NCBI GenBank assembly: GCA_937132085.1
Contig: CAKZNV010000032.1
Coordinates: forward strand, 1-45,207
Direction: 5' to 3'
DNA: 45,207 bases
Source of the DNA: an uncultured Rubritalea sp.
Lineage (GTDB): Bacteria; Verrucomicrobiota; Verrucomicrobiia; Verrucomicrobiales; Akkermansiaceae
Position 1 is the stretch's first letter, and each line of letters starts with the position of its first letter. Both the position numbers and the translations under genes were made by a program. Positions 7,511 through 16,562 of this stretch are shown one piece after another. The notes beneath the pieces were generated by a model. That model saw only the letters and a program-made list of their open reading frames with translations, had not been told where the DNA came from and did not search any database.

Positions 7511-8662
7511 ATGTCCCACAGCGAAATCACCGAAATCTGCTACCGCAGCGAACTCCCTACTCCCAGTCACATTCTCCATAGAGGGCTGTTAGAGAGAAAT
7601 CTGAACATCTTAAATGACGTCCAGAAACGCAGCGGAGGCAATATCATTTTGGCATTAAAAGGCTTCGCCACGCACTCCACCTTTGACCAGATCTCAAAAG
7701 TCCTCAAAGGCACCACCGCTAGCTCGCTCAACGAAGCTAAACTCGGCATCGAAGAATTCGGCGGTGAAATTCACGTCTACTGTGTGGCCTACAAGCAAGC
7801 AGAAATAGAATGGCTATCCAGCCGAGCTCATCACATCAGCTTCAACAGCCTGACTCAGTGGCAGCAGTATAAAGACCTGCCCCACTCAGCATCCTATGGG
7901 CTGCGCATCAATCCAGAATACTCAGAGGTCGAAACTGCTATCTACAACCCTTGCAGAGTTGGCACACGCTTCGGGGTCACTGCTGACATGTTAGAAAACG
8001 TTGACCTAACTGGAATCGATGGACTGCACTTCCATACCATGTGTGAGCAAGGCGCTGATACTCTCGCCCGCACACTAGAGCATGTGGAGAAAAAGTTTGG
8101 TAAATATTTACACCAAATGAAATGGCTCAACATGGGCGGTGGTCATCACATCACCAGACCAGATTACGACACAGATCTGTTAGCAAAACTCATCAAGCAC
8201 ATGCGTGAAACTTACAATCTAACAGTCTACCTAGAGCCTGGCGAAGCCGTAGCGCTCAACACAGGATTCCTAGTCACCACCGTCCTAGATCGTTTCCAGA
8301 GTGGAGGCCAAGAAGTCGCCATTCTCGACACCTCCGCCTCTGCCCACATGCCAGATGTGTTAGAAATGCCCTACCGTCCAGAAATCATCGATGCTAGTGA
8401 GCCTAAGGAAAAGCCACACACTATCACTCTCGGCGGACTCACCTGCCTAGCTGGCGACATCATCGGTGATTACTCATTCGACCAAAATCTAGAAATCGGC
8501 GATCGCCTCATCTTCACCGACATGGCACACTACTCCATGGTCAAGAACACCACCTTCAACGGCATCAACCTACCCAGTATCGCCAACTACGATCCAGAGA
8601 CCGATACTATCCAACATGTCAAAGACTTCGGCTACGAGTCCTACCGAGATCGCTTATCATAG
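7511..8662 (+). CDS. nspC: Carboxyspermidine/carboxynorspermidine decarboxylase
   Basis: The 383-residue enzyme is a PLP-dependent fold-III (alanine racemase-like) decarboxylase. It removes the carboxyl group from carboxyspermidine to give spermidine. The PLP lysine is Lys50 in ILALKGFA. LHFHTMCEQ, the phosphate-binding MGGGHHI and EPGEA follow, all typical of NspC. The Cys of the C-terminal active-site half is probably in LTCLAGD. The ATG at 7511 lies 7 bp after a REP-like hairpin, so any ribosome site would fall within the repeat. A GGAAA stretch at -8 is the only Shine-Dalgarno-like sequence. speB begins 22 bp downstream. The stop is TAG. Confidence 0.95.
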   Translation: MSHSEITEICYRSELPTPSHILHRGLLERNLNILNDVQKRSGGNIILALKGFATHSTFDQISKVLKGTTASSLNEAKLGIEEFGGEIHVYCVAYKQAEIEWLSSRAHHISFNSLTQWQQYKDLPHSASYGLRINPEYSEVETAIYNPCRVGTRFGVTADMLENVDLTGIDGLHFHTMCEQGADTLARTLEHVEKKFGKYLHQMKWLNMGGGHHITRPDYDTDLLAKLIKHMRETYNLTVYLEPGEAVALNTGFLVTTVLDRFQSGGQEVAILDTSASAHMPDVLEMPYRPEIIDASEPKEKPHTITLGGLTCLAGDIIGDYSFDQNLEIGDRLIFTDMAHYSMVKNTTFNGINLPSIANYDPETDTIQHVKDFGYESYRDRLS

Positions 8663-8684
8663 TAGCAACTTCAAATTTCAAATC

Positions 8685-9533
8685 ATGCAGCATTTCTTAT
8701 CATCAGAGTTCCCTCAATCTTCACCACAAGACGCCCACTTTCACATCATCCCAGTCCCACTAGAGGAGTCAGTTTCCTACGGGGAAGGAACCTATCTAGG
8801 ACCAGCGGCCATACTAGAGTCATCTTATCAGCTAGAAGCTCACGACGGCACCTCTTACCCTGGAGAACTAGGTATGCACACTGCTGATGCAGTCGACTGC
8901 ATAGGCGATATTCAAGCATCATTCAAGCGGATCGAAGATGCCTGCACACCTGTTTATAAAGCCGCTAAAATCCCTATTATTCTTGGAGGAGAGCATTCAC
9001 TGAGCATCGGACCTGTTAGAGCGCTACATAAGCTTCGCCAAGACTTCGGAGTCGTCCAGATAGATGCTCATGCTGACCTACGTGATAGCTACGAAGACAG
9101 CCCACACAGTCATGCATGCGTCATGCGCCGTATTCACGAGCTAGGCATCCCCATCTTCCAGATAGGAGTTAGAAACCTCTGCAAAGAAGAGATAGACTAT
9201 CGAGCAGAGCACAACATCCCCTACTTAGACGCCAGAGAAATCTACCAAAAAGGAATTCCAGCAGATCTCTTCCCAGCAGATTTCCCTAAAAACATTTACC
9301 TCAGCTTCGACGTAGATGGTCTAGATGCCTCCCTCATGCCAGCTACTGGAACCCCAGAACCAGGCGGACTCAACTGGTGGCAAGCCTTAGAGCTCTGTGA
9401 AAAAGCAGCTCATGGCAGAAAAGTGTTAGGTATAGACATCGTAGAATTAGCCCCACAGCCAGCCCTCCACTCCAGCAGCTACACAGCCGCTAAGCTGACC
9501 TACGCCCTAATGGGAATAGCAGCTAGATCATAG
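8685..9533 (+). CDS. speB: Agmatinase (agmatine ureohydrolase)
   Basis: The 282-residue ureohydrolase splits agmatine into putrescine and urea at a binuclear manganese site. All metal-binding motifs are present: GGEHS (His104), DAHADLRD (Asp127, His129, Asp131) and SFDVDGLD (Asp209, Asp211). The frame is open upstream into the end of nspC. I chose the ATG at 8685 because it begins at the usual distance before the first family segment and does not overlap nspC. Arginase and formiminoglutamase share the fold, but the speA and nspC neighbours favour agmatinase. The gene ends in TAG, only 18 bp from the convergent MATE gene, with no convincing terminator between them. Confidence 0.93.
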   Translation: MQHFLSSEFPQSSPQDAHFHIIPVPLEESVSYGEGTYLGPAAILESSYQLEAHDGTSYPGELGMHTADAVDCIGDIQASFKRIEDACTPVYKAAKIPIILGGEHSLSIGPVRALHKLRQDFGVVQIDAHADLRDSYEDSPHSHACVMRRIHELGIPIFQIGVRNLCKEEIDYRAEHNIPYLDAREIYQKGIPADLFPADFPKNIYLSFDVDGLDASLMPATGTPEPGGLNWWQALELCEKAAHGRKVLGIDIVELAPQPALHSSSYTAAKLTYALMGIAARS

Positions 9534-9551
9534 AAGAACTCATTCTTTTCT

Positions 9552-10958
9552 CTAAACCACAGCCTCAGTCCATTTCCCTCGGAAGTGGACGATGACAAAG
9601 GTCACGGCTTGCACGGCGATGTCTAGAGTCATGATATACCAGATCATTTTCAGATCAGCGCCAAAGTAATTTACCATCACGGTCAGCAGAGCGACTCGGA
9701 AAATCAGCATGATTGAATAGGAATAGAACATGACTGTGCCTGTGGCGCCTGAGCCACGCATCGACATTTTCATCACCATTGCTGTGGCGAAAAACGGCTG
9801 AGCCATGGCTACGATCATCACTAGCGAAATAGCTCGTTCCGCCTGAATACCTCCACCCGGACTCATCAGGCCGATCAGACCTTCCGCCGAGAAATAGATA
9901 ATAATTCCCATGCTCCCCATCAGAACGACTGCGATTCTCCAGCATGCCTGCACTGACTTCATCGCCATTTCTTTAGAGCCTGCCCCTAAATATTGCCCAG
10001 CTAGAGTTGACGCGGCAGTGCCTAGTGCGAAGCCTGGCATGAAGCTCAACGACTCCACCTGAATAGCCAAGCCATGAGAGCCGATCAGCCCATCATCGCT
10101 CGATCCAATCTGTGTGATCAGTTTAATTCCATAAGCGTGAATCGCCCACATCCCGAGGATCTCGATCAGCTGCGGCACACCCACTCTGATGATCCTTCTG
10201 CTAATAGCGTAGTTCCATTTGAGCCATTTGCGTTTGAGAACAATGGAGTATTCCGTAGCATTCTTAGGAAAGAGCCTCCAGACAGTGATCAGCACACCCA
10301 CTGACCATCCAATGACCGTTCCATAAGCTACACCAGCGATCCCGAAACCTAAATGCACAGCTAAAACATAGCTCATTATACCATTAATGGCATTCACCAC
10401 CACCATCGCAAAAAACGGCGTCCAGGTGTCACCCGCTCCACGAAAACAGGCGTTAAGCACAAAGATAATTCCACTCAATGGAGCAGAAAATGCGATGATA
10501 GAAATATAGGTATTGAGGAAGCCTTGCGCCGTTTCATTTAACCCAAAAAACTGACCTAACATAGGAGTCATTAGCCAGAGCAGAGCGCCTGACATAACAC
10601 CAGTCACGATTCCCAATGTGAACGACTGCCCCACTGCTTCATTCGCTAGCTTATAGTTCCTAGCTCCGAATGCTCTAGCTACCAATGCCTGCGCACCAGT
10701 AGCGATTGCCCCCTGCATGATCATCATGAGCCAACCCATATACATGACTAGCCCCATCATATCCATCATGGCGCTTTGCTCTGCACCTTGGGTGATATTT
10801 CCAGCTATCACACGGTCCACAAAGCTCACCGTGACGCCTAAAATGTTCTGCAAAAATGGCCACAATGCTAGAGCCAAAATCTGCTGATTAAGGCTTAGAC
10901 CAGTGAGTTTACCTCCTAGGTCTATATGCTTTGGCGCATCTATTTCAGTTTTAAACAC
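9552..10958 (-). CDS. MATE family multidrug/Na+ antiporter
   Basis: The 468-residue integral membrane protein has about twelve hydrophobic segments in two similar halves and reads as a MATE (NorM/DinF-like) exporter. It begins with a short cytoplasmic tail ahead of the first helix (LALALWPFLQNILGVTVSFVDRVIAG). Paired segments such as GAIATGAQALVARAFGARN and ALGTAASTLAGQYLGAGS are the equivalent loops of the two halves. MATE proteins export cationic drugs or metabolites in exchange for Na+ or H+; the substrate cannot be read from the sequence. The start is GTG at 10958, because no ATG lies before the first helix and an in-frame TAA sits just upstream. The gene follows a small gene 20 bp upstream, probably in the same transcript. 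The stop is TAG. Confidence 0.9.
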   Translation of the reverse strand: MFKTEIDAPKHIDLGGKLTGLSLNQQILALALWPFLQNILGVTVSFVDRVIAGNITQGAEQSAMMDMMGLVMYMGWLMMIMQGAIATGAQALVARAFGARNYKLANEAVGQSFTLGIVTGVMSGALLWLMTPMLGQFFGLNETAQGFLNTYISIIAFSAPLSGIIFVLNACFRGAGDTWTPFFAMVVVNAINGIMSYVLAVHLGFGIAGVAYGTVIGWSVGVLITVWRLFPKNATEYSIVLKRKWLKWNYAISRRIIRVGVPQLIEILGMWAIHAYGIKLITQIGSSDDGLIGSHGLAIQVESLSFMPGFALGTAASTLAGQYLGAGSKEMAMKSVQACWRIAVVLMGSMGIIIYFSAEGLIGLMSPGGGIQAERAISLVMIVAMAQPFFATAMVMKMSMRGSGATGTVMFYSYSIMLIFRVALLTVMVNYFGADLKMIWYIMTLDIAVQAVTFVIVHFRGKWTEAVV

Positions 10959-10978
10959 TCTAATTTTTTATCTAACAG

Positions 10979-11275
10979 CTAATCTCCCAATAGAGATTGA
11001 GCTACTTGTTTAAGTTCTTCATTCATCGAGACTCCACTGGCTGGCATCGGCTTGCTAGCTCGGTGATACCAGTAGCTCGCATTACCGAGATCCCCTTCTT
11101 CTCTATGCAGCAGAGCATGTATCCATGACGCGGCTGGCTCAGGTAGCGACTCTACTATGTCATGCGCCTGCTGCCACTTCCCAGTGCCAGCTAACCAGAG
11201 ACAATGCTCAGTTTCGTTATCAAATTTCGGCTGATTGTTAGACTCTACAGCAGCAAGAAGTTCAGATGCATTCAT
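10979..11275 (-). CDS. Small hypothetical protein ahead of MATE gene
   Basis: The 98-residue soluble protein has no family I recognise. It has helix-rich text such as CLWLAGTGKWQQAHDIVES followed by WIHALLHREEGDLGNASYWYHRA. That resembles a single TPR-like helical pair, and similar small proteins of this pattern occur in Verrucomicrobiota. The frame is open further upstream, but that part is Cys- and Arg-rich and overlaps the divergent OsmC gene, so it is unlikely to be coding. The ATG at 11275 is used here. A GTG two codons earlier (11281) has a GGAG five bases upstream and is a real alternative. The gene lies 20 bp before the MATE gene and is divergent from OsmC. The stop is TAG. Confidence 0.65.
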   Translation of the reverse strand: MNASELLAAVESNNQPKFDNETEHCLWLAGTGKWQQAHDIVESLPEPAASWIHALLHREEGDLGNASYWYHRASKPMPASGVSMNEELKQVAQSLLGD

Positions 11276-11358
11276 CCGCACAGTTTCTCCATCATATCGA
11301 TTTGGTCTAGTTCTAATTTTTACATTGTGAGTAGAGGACGATTTTGCCAGCATACAGC

Positions 11359-11769
11359 ATGATCGAAATTTCAATAGACTACGCAGGCGAACTCCGCTGC
11401 ACTGCCACACACACACCATCTGGCAACTCTCTCGACACTGACGCACCATTGGATAACAACGGTAGAGGCGAGACATTTTCACCTACAGATCTAGTCGCCA
11501 CAGCACTGGGAAACTGCATGGCGACCATCATCGGTCTCGTCTCTGAGAGAAAAGAACTCTGTATGAAAGGGCTCCACCTCAAAGTCGAAAAACACATGTC
11601 AGAGGACATGCCTCGCAGGATAGCCAAGCTGCCTGTGCGCATCGAAGTCCCACTAGCTGAAGATTCAAAATACAAAGACCTCATCATCAATGCAGCCCTC
11701 ACCTGCCCAGTGCACCAGAGCCTTCACTCCAGCATCGAAATCCCTATCACTTGGGTTTGGACAGCATAA
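11359..11769 (+). CDS. OsmC/Ohr family peroxidase-like protein
   Basis: The 136-residue protein has the OsmC fold with both catalytic cysteines in place: Cys53 in ALGNCMAT and Cys116 in LTCPVHQSL. OsmC and Ohr proteins reduce organic hydroperoxides with these thiols in the cytoplasm. FSPTDLVATALGNC is the typical helix carrying the first Cys. This is a YhfA/OsmC-like member rather than a clear Ohr. Some OsmC-like proteins elsewhere use selenocysteine, but both positions here are ordinary Cys codons. A TTG at 11344 could extend the frame by five residues, but the ATG at 11359 is preferred. The gene lies 33 bp before the aldo-keto reductase and is probably co-transcribed with it. The stop is TAA. 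Confidence 0.88.
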   Translation: MIEISIDYAGELRCTATHTPSGNSLDTDAPLDNNGRGETFSPTDLVATALGNCMATIIGLVSERKELCMKGLHLKVEKHMSEDMPRRIAKLPVRIEVPLAEDSKYKDLIINAALTCPVHQSLHSSIEIPITWVWTA

Positions 11770-11802
11770 ATCATTTTATCTAACACCCAACACCGAACCA
11801 TT

Positions 11803-12789
11803 ATGCCAGAATACACAGCAGACCCAAGCCGCTACGACGGAAGAATGACCTACAATCGATGTGGCAGAAGTGGCCTCAAGCTCCCCGCTATCTCTCTAGG
11901 TCTGTGGCACAATTTCGGTAATGTAGACGACTACTCTAACTCCCGTGAAATCCTACGTTACGCATTCGATTCTGGCATCACCCACTTCGACCTAGCCAAC
12001 AACTATGGCCCACCTCCGGGATCAGCTGAGGAGAACTTCGGCAAAATGTATCTACAAGATTTTCAGAATCATCGTCACGAACTCGTGATCTCCACCAAAG
12101 CTGGCTACCTCATGTGGGATGGCCCCTATGGAGAATGGGGATCTCGAAAATACATCCTCAACTCGCTTGAGCAATCGCTCGATCGCATGAATATCGACTA
12201 CGTGGATATTTTCTATCACCACAGACCAGATCCAGACACTCCATTAGAAGAGTCCATGGGCGCTCTCGCTACCGCTGTCCAGCAAGGAAAAGCACTCTAC
12301 GCCGGCATCTCTAACTACCCAGCAGACAAAGCCGCTGAAGCGTTTAAAATCCTCAAAGAGATGGGAACACCTTGTCTCATTCACCAACCTAGATACTCAC
12401 TGTTAGACCGCTGGATAGAAGACGGACTTACTGATGTGTTAGACGAACACGGAGTTGGCTGCATCACCTTCTCACCATTGGCTCAGGGGCAGCTAACAGA
12501 CAGATACCTAGACGGAATTCCAAAAGACTCACGAGCTGGCAAGAAAGACGGCTTCCTCCAAGAATCACAAGTTCAAGAGAACCTCAAAAAAGTCAGAGCC
12601 TATGCAGACATCGCTAAAGACCGAGGCCAGAGCCTAGCTGAAATGGCACTAGCCTGGACACTAGCCAACCCAACCGTGACCTCCACACTCATCGGAGCCA
12701 GCAGTGTCAATCAGCTTAAACAAAACCTTGGCTGTCTCAATAACACGATTTTCAGTGATGATGAAATCGCTAAGATCAATGCTATTTAG
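11803..12789 (+). CDS. Aldo-keto reductase, YghZ/Gpr type
   Basis: The 328-residue NADPH-dependent reductase has the (beta/alpha)8 aldo-keto reductase fold. The catalytic tetrad is visible as Asp63 (THFDLANNYG), Tyr68, Lys99 (ISTKAGY) and His140 (YHHRPDP). The N-terminal YNRCGRSGLKLPAISLGLW and the long loop around YLMWDGPYGEWGSRKY match the YghZ/GprA subgroup, which reduces L-glyceraldehyde 3-phosphate and methylglyoxal in E. coli. A detoxification role here is inferred from the family. The upstream neighbour is the peroxidase-like OsmC gene, which suggests a shared stress function. There is no Shine-Dalgarno site before the ATG. The stop is TAG. Confidence 0.9.
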   Translation: MPEYTADPSRYDGRMTYNRCGRSGLKLPAISLGLWHNFGNVDDYSNSREILRYAFDSGITHFDLANNYGPPPGSAEENFGKMYLQDFQNHRHELVISTKAGYLMWDGPYGEWGSRKYILNSLEQSLDRMNIDYVDIFYHHRPDPDTPLEESMGALATAVQQGKALYAGISNYPADKAAEAFKILKEMGTPCLIHQPRYSLLDRWIEDGLTDVLDEHGVGCITFSPLAQGQLTDRYLDGIPKDSRAGKKDGFLQESQVQENLKKVRAYADIAKDRGQSLAEMALAWTLANPTVTSTLIGASSVNQLKQNLGCLNNTIFSDDEIAKINAI

Positions 12790-12981
12790 GTAATCTACAC
12801 TAGTGCTAGTTATGCCTGCGGAGCTATACAGAATGAACTGAATTTCTATCTGTTTCTTACTCAGAAAATCTTACAACGGCTTTCAAAACTATTGTTAGAA
12901 GAGAAATTCTGTAAATTTTGTCTAATTCTGCAAAATTCTGTATCAAAAAGTCCCTAGCTTGATCGCCTAGTTCTGTTCCAT
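12790..12981. other. Convergent intergenic region with short direct repeats
   Basis: This AT-rich gap lies between two convergent genes. It contains three copies of AATTCTG (12905-12911, 12924-12930, 12934-12940). I see no gene, no clear hairpin with a T-run, and no known binding site. Confidence 0.4.
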
Positions 12982-14049
12982 CTACTCCACGATCTGAGCC
13001 TTAGGTATTCTTGGGAAGTCCCCTGAGAATAATGCCACTGTGCGTTTACCTAATTTAGTCAGGCTAGCAGATCCGCCAGTTCCTGATAGTAGACCTTTGG
13101 TGTAGTAGCGGTGATTTGATTTAGTCGGCTTAACGTAACTGATGATTGGTCCGCTGACTTTACGTTTACTTGGAGTAACAGCTAGTGGGAAACCTGATGA
13201 AGCAAAGCTAATCTCCCAAGAAGGCGTATCGATAGAGTGATCACCTTTTCTGATCCATGGATAGCGAATAGCTAGATCAATCGCTTCTTTACGTGGCACA
13301 GTGACCTTAAAGTAGACCGGAACTTTAGTGATGAAATCTGTAATCGTCATCGACTTATTCTTATTCGCTCGGATCAGGAGTTCAGCCACATTGAGACCAT
13401 TCATGTTAAGACCATTATAGACTCCATGCTTGTTGACTGAGCCGAAGTAATGCGCATGCCAGTCAGAGAAATCTGAGTTTGTCATTACATTGAGCTCTAG
13501 ATGTAGATGCGCTCTCTCACGGTTTAAGCCTGCTCCAGTGTAGCCCATCTTAGCTATCACTGAACCTTTATTCACTGGCTGCCCGACTTCACAAGAAATA
13601 GAATCTAAGTGAGCATAGATAGAGTAGAACTTACCAGTGCCCCAATCATGCTCCAGCACGATATAGCGTCCATAATTACTATTGCCAGAGACTTTGCTTG
13701 TGTGAACGACTTTGCCTTTTGCAATGGCTTTAATTAAGTCTAAAGGGCGTCCAGCTGAGTCTCTTTTTAGAGGTCTGATATCAATTCCTTCATGGAATTT
13801 AGTAGCGATCACCCCTTCATCAGTTCTTCTCAGTGTTCTCACATAGCCATACTGACCTGCAGTCCAAGGCTTCGATTGTTTGCCTTCGAAATTCCGAGAA
13901 ACATACATGTAAAACTTCTGCGGTTCACTTCCAAAGATGTAGCGATTCTCAGTCGGCAGATCGACATTGAGAGGCTTTTGAGCAGAGACAGTAGTGGCAT
14001 TGAGGACAAGGCACAGAACTACCATGGATAAATGAAACATAGTTTTCAT
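12982..14049 (-). CDS. Secreted M23 family metallopeptidase
   Basis: The 355-residue protein starts with a signal peptide (MKTMFHLSMVVLCLVLNA, cleavage near VSA-Q). The LytM/M23 zinc peptidase domain lies at about residues 78-195. Its motifs are complete: HEGID (His86, Asp90), YAHLD (His147) and HLHLE (His181, His183). M23 enzymes cut peptide bridges of peptidoglycan, so a periplasmic wall-remodelling role is expected. The C-terminal 150 residues match no domain I know and may anchor or regulate the enzyme. A small secreted gene 42 bp upstream on the same strand is probably in the same operon. The stop is TAG. Confidence 0.9.
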   Translation of the reverse strand: MKTMFHLSMVVLCLVLNATTVSAQKPLNVDLPTENRYIFGSEPQKFYMYVSRNFEGKQSKPWTAGQYGYVRTLRRTDEGVIATKFHEGIDIRPLKRDSAGRPLDLIKAIAKGKVVHTSKVSGNSNYGRYIVLEHDWGTGKFYSIYAHLDSISCEVGQPVNKGSVIAKMGYTGAGLNRERAHLHLELNVMTNSDFSDWHAHYFGSVNKHGVYNGLNMNGLNVAELLIRANKNKSMTITDFITKVPVYFKVTVPRKEAIDLAIRYPWIRKGDHSIDTPSWEISFASSGFPLAVTPSKRKVSGPIISYVKPTKSNHRYYTKGLLSGTGGSASLTKLGKRTVALFSGDFPRIPKAQIVE

Positions 14050-14091
14050 ACGGTGATAAAATGAGTGGAGAAAAAGTGAGGCTGGCTAAAA

Positions 14092-14610
14092 TTACTTCTT
14101 CTTTTTCTTCTCGGCCTTGATGCGCTTCTTCCAATCTTTCTTCTTTTCACCGATTTTCGGCATAATCGGATTCACGTAAGCGAGGAAATTAGGATCAATC
14201 CCTCTCCAGATCGTGATCACACGGCCATCCACTTGCTTATCAATAAAGAGCATATCGACAACTTTTCCGTTGATGTTGGCTACGATGTAGCGACCTTTAT
14301 TCTGTGCCGCTAGCATGCTGAGACGCTTAGCTGCGACTGAGTTTAGCTGCAGGCTCACTCCGTATTGGCCGTCTGGGTGTGGAGAAACAAATGGATAGTA
14401 TGCGATGATATCCTTAGTAGAAATCGAAGGAACCTTTTGAATAAATCGCTTACCGAGTTGTGTTTCTACAGGCACTGCGAACTTCTTGCCCTCTACCCCA
14501 GTAGCTTCAAAGTGGAACGTGATGGAGATCGGTGGACGTTTTTCACCTTTAGCCTGTGCGGATATAGTAGAAAGGAAGCTTACTGTGAGAAGCATGAGAA
14601 AGATTTTCAT
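14092..14610 (-). CDS. Secreted hypothetical protein with lysine-rich tail
   Basis: The 172-residue product begins with a signal peptide (MKIFLMLLTVSFLSTISAQA). The middle part contains beta-rich text such as ISITFHFEATGVEGKKFAVPV and GKVVDMLFIDKQVDGRVITI. This looks a little like the secreted SecD N-terminal-like fold used in some substrate-binding regions, but I cannot name the family. The last 20 residues are almost all Lys and Glu. I used the ATG at 14610, because it places the signal peptide at the very start; an ATG eight codons earlier is possible. The gene probably leads the M23 peptidase transcript. The stop is TAA. Confidence 0.7.
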   Translation of the reverse strand: MKIFLMLLTVSFLSTISAQAKGEKRPPISITFHFEATGVEGKKFAVPVETQLGKRFIQKVPSISTKDIIAYYPFVSPHPDGQYGVSLQLNSVAAKRLSMLAAQNKGRYIVANINGKVVDMLFIDKQVDGRVITIWRGIDPNFLAYVNPIMPKIGEKKKDWKKRIKAEKKKKK

Positions 14611-14747
14611 ATCGACAGTCTGAATCATCCGCATTATTAGAAAAGCAAAAACTTTCAGAGTATTTACATACGTTTTGATAGGAGATAAATTCAGCGAGCT
14701 ATTTTTATTGCCAGCTAGTGGATAGCCGTTATTTTACCTAAGAAACT

Positions 14748-15641
14748 ATGACTGATTCAGGAGTGACACGAGATATTGCAGTGGAGGTGAGGAACCTAGT
14801 GAAAAGCTATAAATCTTCCTTTAAAAGGCAGACATTCCAAGCAGTAGATAATGTATCGCTACAGATTGAGAGCGGAGAAGTCTACGGACTCATCGGTCCT
14901 AATGGATCTGGCAAATCAACTACAATGAAGGCAGTGCTAGGACTCATTAGCCCTACCGCTGGCTCTTGCCGGGTATTCGGAGCTGACTCCACTCGTGTCG
15001 ATGCTCGTAGTGAAATCGGCTTTCTTCCTGAGAATCCTTACTTTTACAAACACCAGACCTCAGCTGAGACACTGAGATTCTACGGTAAGCTCTGTGGTAT
15101 CCGTGGCAAGAAACTCACTAACAAAGTAAACGAACTCCTTGAGCTAGTCTCACTAGAACATGCTCGGGATCGTCGATTAGGCGGATATTCTAAAGGAATG
15201 CTTCAGCGTGTAGGACTAGCCCAAGCTCTCATCCAGGAACCACAGCTACTAATTCTTGACGAACCAACAGCCGGAGTCGATCCGATTGGTTCTAGAGAAA
15301 TCCGTGACCTCATCCTAAAGCTAAAGTCTCAGGGAGTGACGATCTTCCTCTGTTCGCATCTATTAGAACAAGTGCAGGAAGTCTGCGACCGAGTCGGCAT
15401 CATCTTCGAAGGCAAGATGGTCAACGAAGGCACACTAGAAGAACTAACTGAAATAAGGAATCAGCACGAATTCATCATCAAAAACGCAAGCCCTGCGCTA
15501 GTCCAAGACATAGAAGACCTGATCGCCAACAATCAGCAAGCTGAGGTTGTGCGTAGCGGCAAGCCTAGATCATCGCTAGAAAAACTCTTTATTGATACAG
15601 CAAATGAACAAAAGCATAACAAGAAAGGAAACAAATCATAG
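14748..15641 (+). CDS. ABC transporter ATP-binding protein (ABC-2 type exporter)
   Basis: The 297-residue cytoplasmic ATPase has Walker A GPNGSGKST at residues 50-58, the signature YSKGM at 147-151 (a variant of LSGGQ common in ABC-2 ATPases), and Walker B with D-loop ILDEPTAGVDP at 169-179. The C-terminal 70 residues resemble the regulatory tail of NatA/CcmA-like exporters. It powers the permease encoded two bases after its stop, and the third gene of the operon follows directly. The substrate is unknown; gliding-type and polysaccharide exporters use ATPases like this. The ATG at 14748 is preceded by a 113-bp AT-rich gap that may hold the operon promoter. The stop is TAG. Confidence 0.92.
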   Translation: MTDSGVTRDIAVEVRNLVKSYKSSFKRQTFQAVDNVSLQIESGEVYGLIGPNGSGKSTTMKAVLGLISPTAGSCRVFGADSTRVDARSEIGFLPENPYFYKHQTSAETLRFYGKLCGIRGKKLTNKVNELLELVSLEHARDRRLGGYSKGMLQRVGLAQALIQEPQLLILDEPTAGVDPIGSREIRDLILKLKSQGVTIFLCSHLLEQVQEVCDRVGIIFEGKMVNEGTLEELTEIRNQHEFIIKNASPALVQDIEDLIANNQQAEVVRSGKPRSSLEKLFIDTANEQKHNKKGNKS

Positions 15642-15643
15642 TT

Positions 15644-16561
15644 ATGATCATTCCACGTAAAACATCCTTCATCTCGCTCCCAAGGATTTCAGTCATCGCT
15701 GGGCACACATTCACCCAGCTGGTTCGGATGAAAGTCTTCTACTTTCTCATCATATTCGCAGTGCTTATTTGGGCGCTAAAGCAATTCGTGTTGGGAACCT
15801 TCACTGGCGGAGACACCGCTTCTGAGCAGCAGTTACGACTACTGAAAAGCACCAGCTATTTTGCGATGAACCTTTTCTCAATCGTCATGGCTATATCTGC
15901 CACAGCCCTCCTCATACCTAAAGATATTGAGGATCGAACTCTCTACACAATTCTATGTAAACCCGTGCCTAGACTCGATTATTTAATCGGTAAACTACTC
16001 GGAGTCCTTTTGCTGATCTTTGTCTCGCTCATCTTTATGGATCTCCTTCTGAGCGTCATGTTACATTATAATACACAGTCACTCATAGCTTCAGAGATCA
16101 GTCTTATGGGCGCAGGAGGTAATTCTGAGGTCTTGCAAGAACGCATCACTACTCTCAATGCACATGGCCTCACGAATAACATCCATTACGCAACTCTGGT
16201 GATATTCTTCAAAGCGGCAGTCATCGCATCAGTAGCTCTACTCATTTCTACGTTTTCCACATCTACAATCTTCACTCTCATACTGACTATCATCATCCTG
16301 TTGATAGGAATGATCCAAGCGGATGCTAGAGAACTCATTCTTAAAGCTAGTGAACGTGGGGAAACTTCAATCATCTCTAAGCTCTCAATGTTTATAGTGC
16401 TTGTATTCCCAGATTTCCAACTCATCAGTGTCGATGATGGTGTGATCGATGGCAAGATAGTGCCTAAACTTACTCTCTTGAAGATCACTATAGTTTCGTT
16501 TTTCTATGTGGCTCTTTATACGTCACTTTCATGGTTTACCTTCCGCAAAAAAGAATTCTAA
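15644..16561 (+). CDS. ABC-2 type permease
   Basis: The 305-residue membrane protein has six hydrophobic segments. The first is at VFYFLIIFAVLIWALKQFVL and the last at TIVSFFYVALYTSLSWF. The stretch KDIEDRTLYTILCKPVPRLDYLIGKLLG, between helices 2 and 3, is the typical ABC-2 loop. It follows the ATPase gene by two bases, so the two are surely translated together and form one exporter. A large loop between helices 4 and 5 (SLMGAGGNSEVLQERITTLN) probably faces the periplasm. The substrate cannot be inferred. The next gene starts one base after the TAA. Confidence 0.9.
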   Translation: MIIPRKTSFISLPRISVIAGHTFTQLVRMKVFYFLIIFAVLIWALKQFVLGTFTGGDTASEQQLRLLKSTSYFAMNLFSIVMAISATALLIPKDIEDRTLYTILCKPVPRLDYLIGKLLGVLLLIFVSLIFMDLLLSVMLHYNTQSLIASEISLMGAGGNSEVLQERITTLNAHGLTNNIHYATLVIFFKAAVIASVALLISTFSTSTIFTLILTIIILLIGMIQADARELILKASERGETSIISKLSMFIVLVFPDFQLISVDDGVIDGKIVPKLTLLKITIVSFFYVALYTSLSWFTFRKKEF

Positions 16562-16562
16562 T

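Noticed and set aside
11359-11769. OsmC as a third selenoprotein
   Set aside because: Both active-site positions are ordinary Cys codons, and no in-frame TGA is present.
12790-12981. AATTCTG triplet as a known operator
   Set aside because: The spacing is irregular, and the region lies between two gene ends rather than upstream of a gene.
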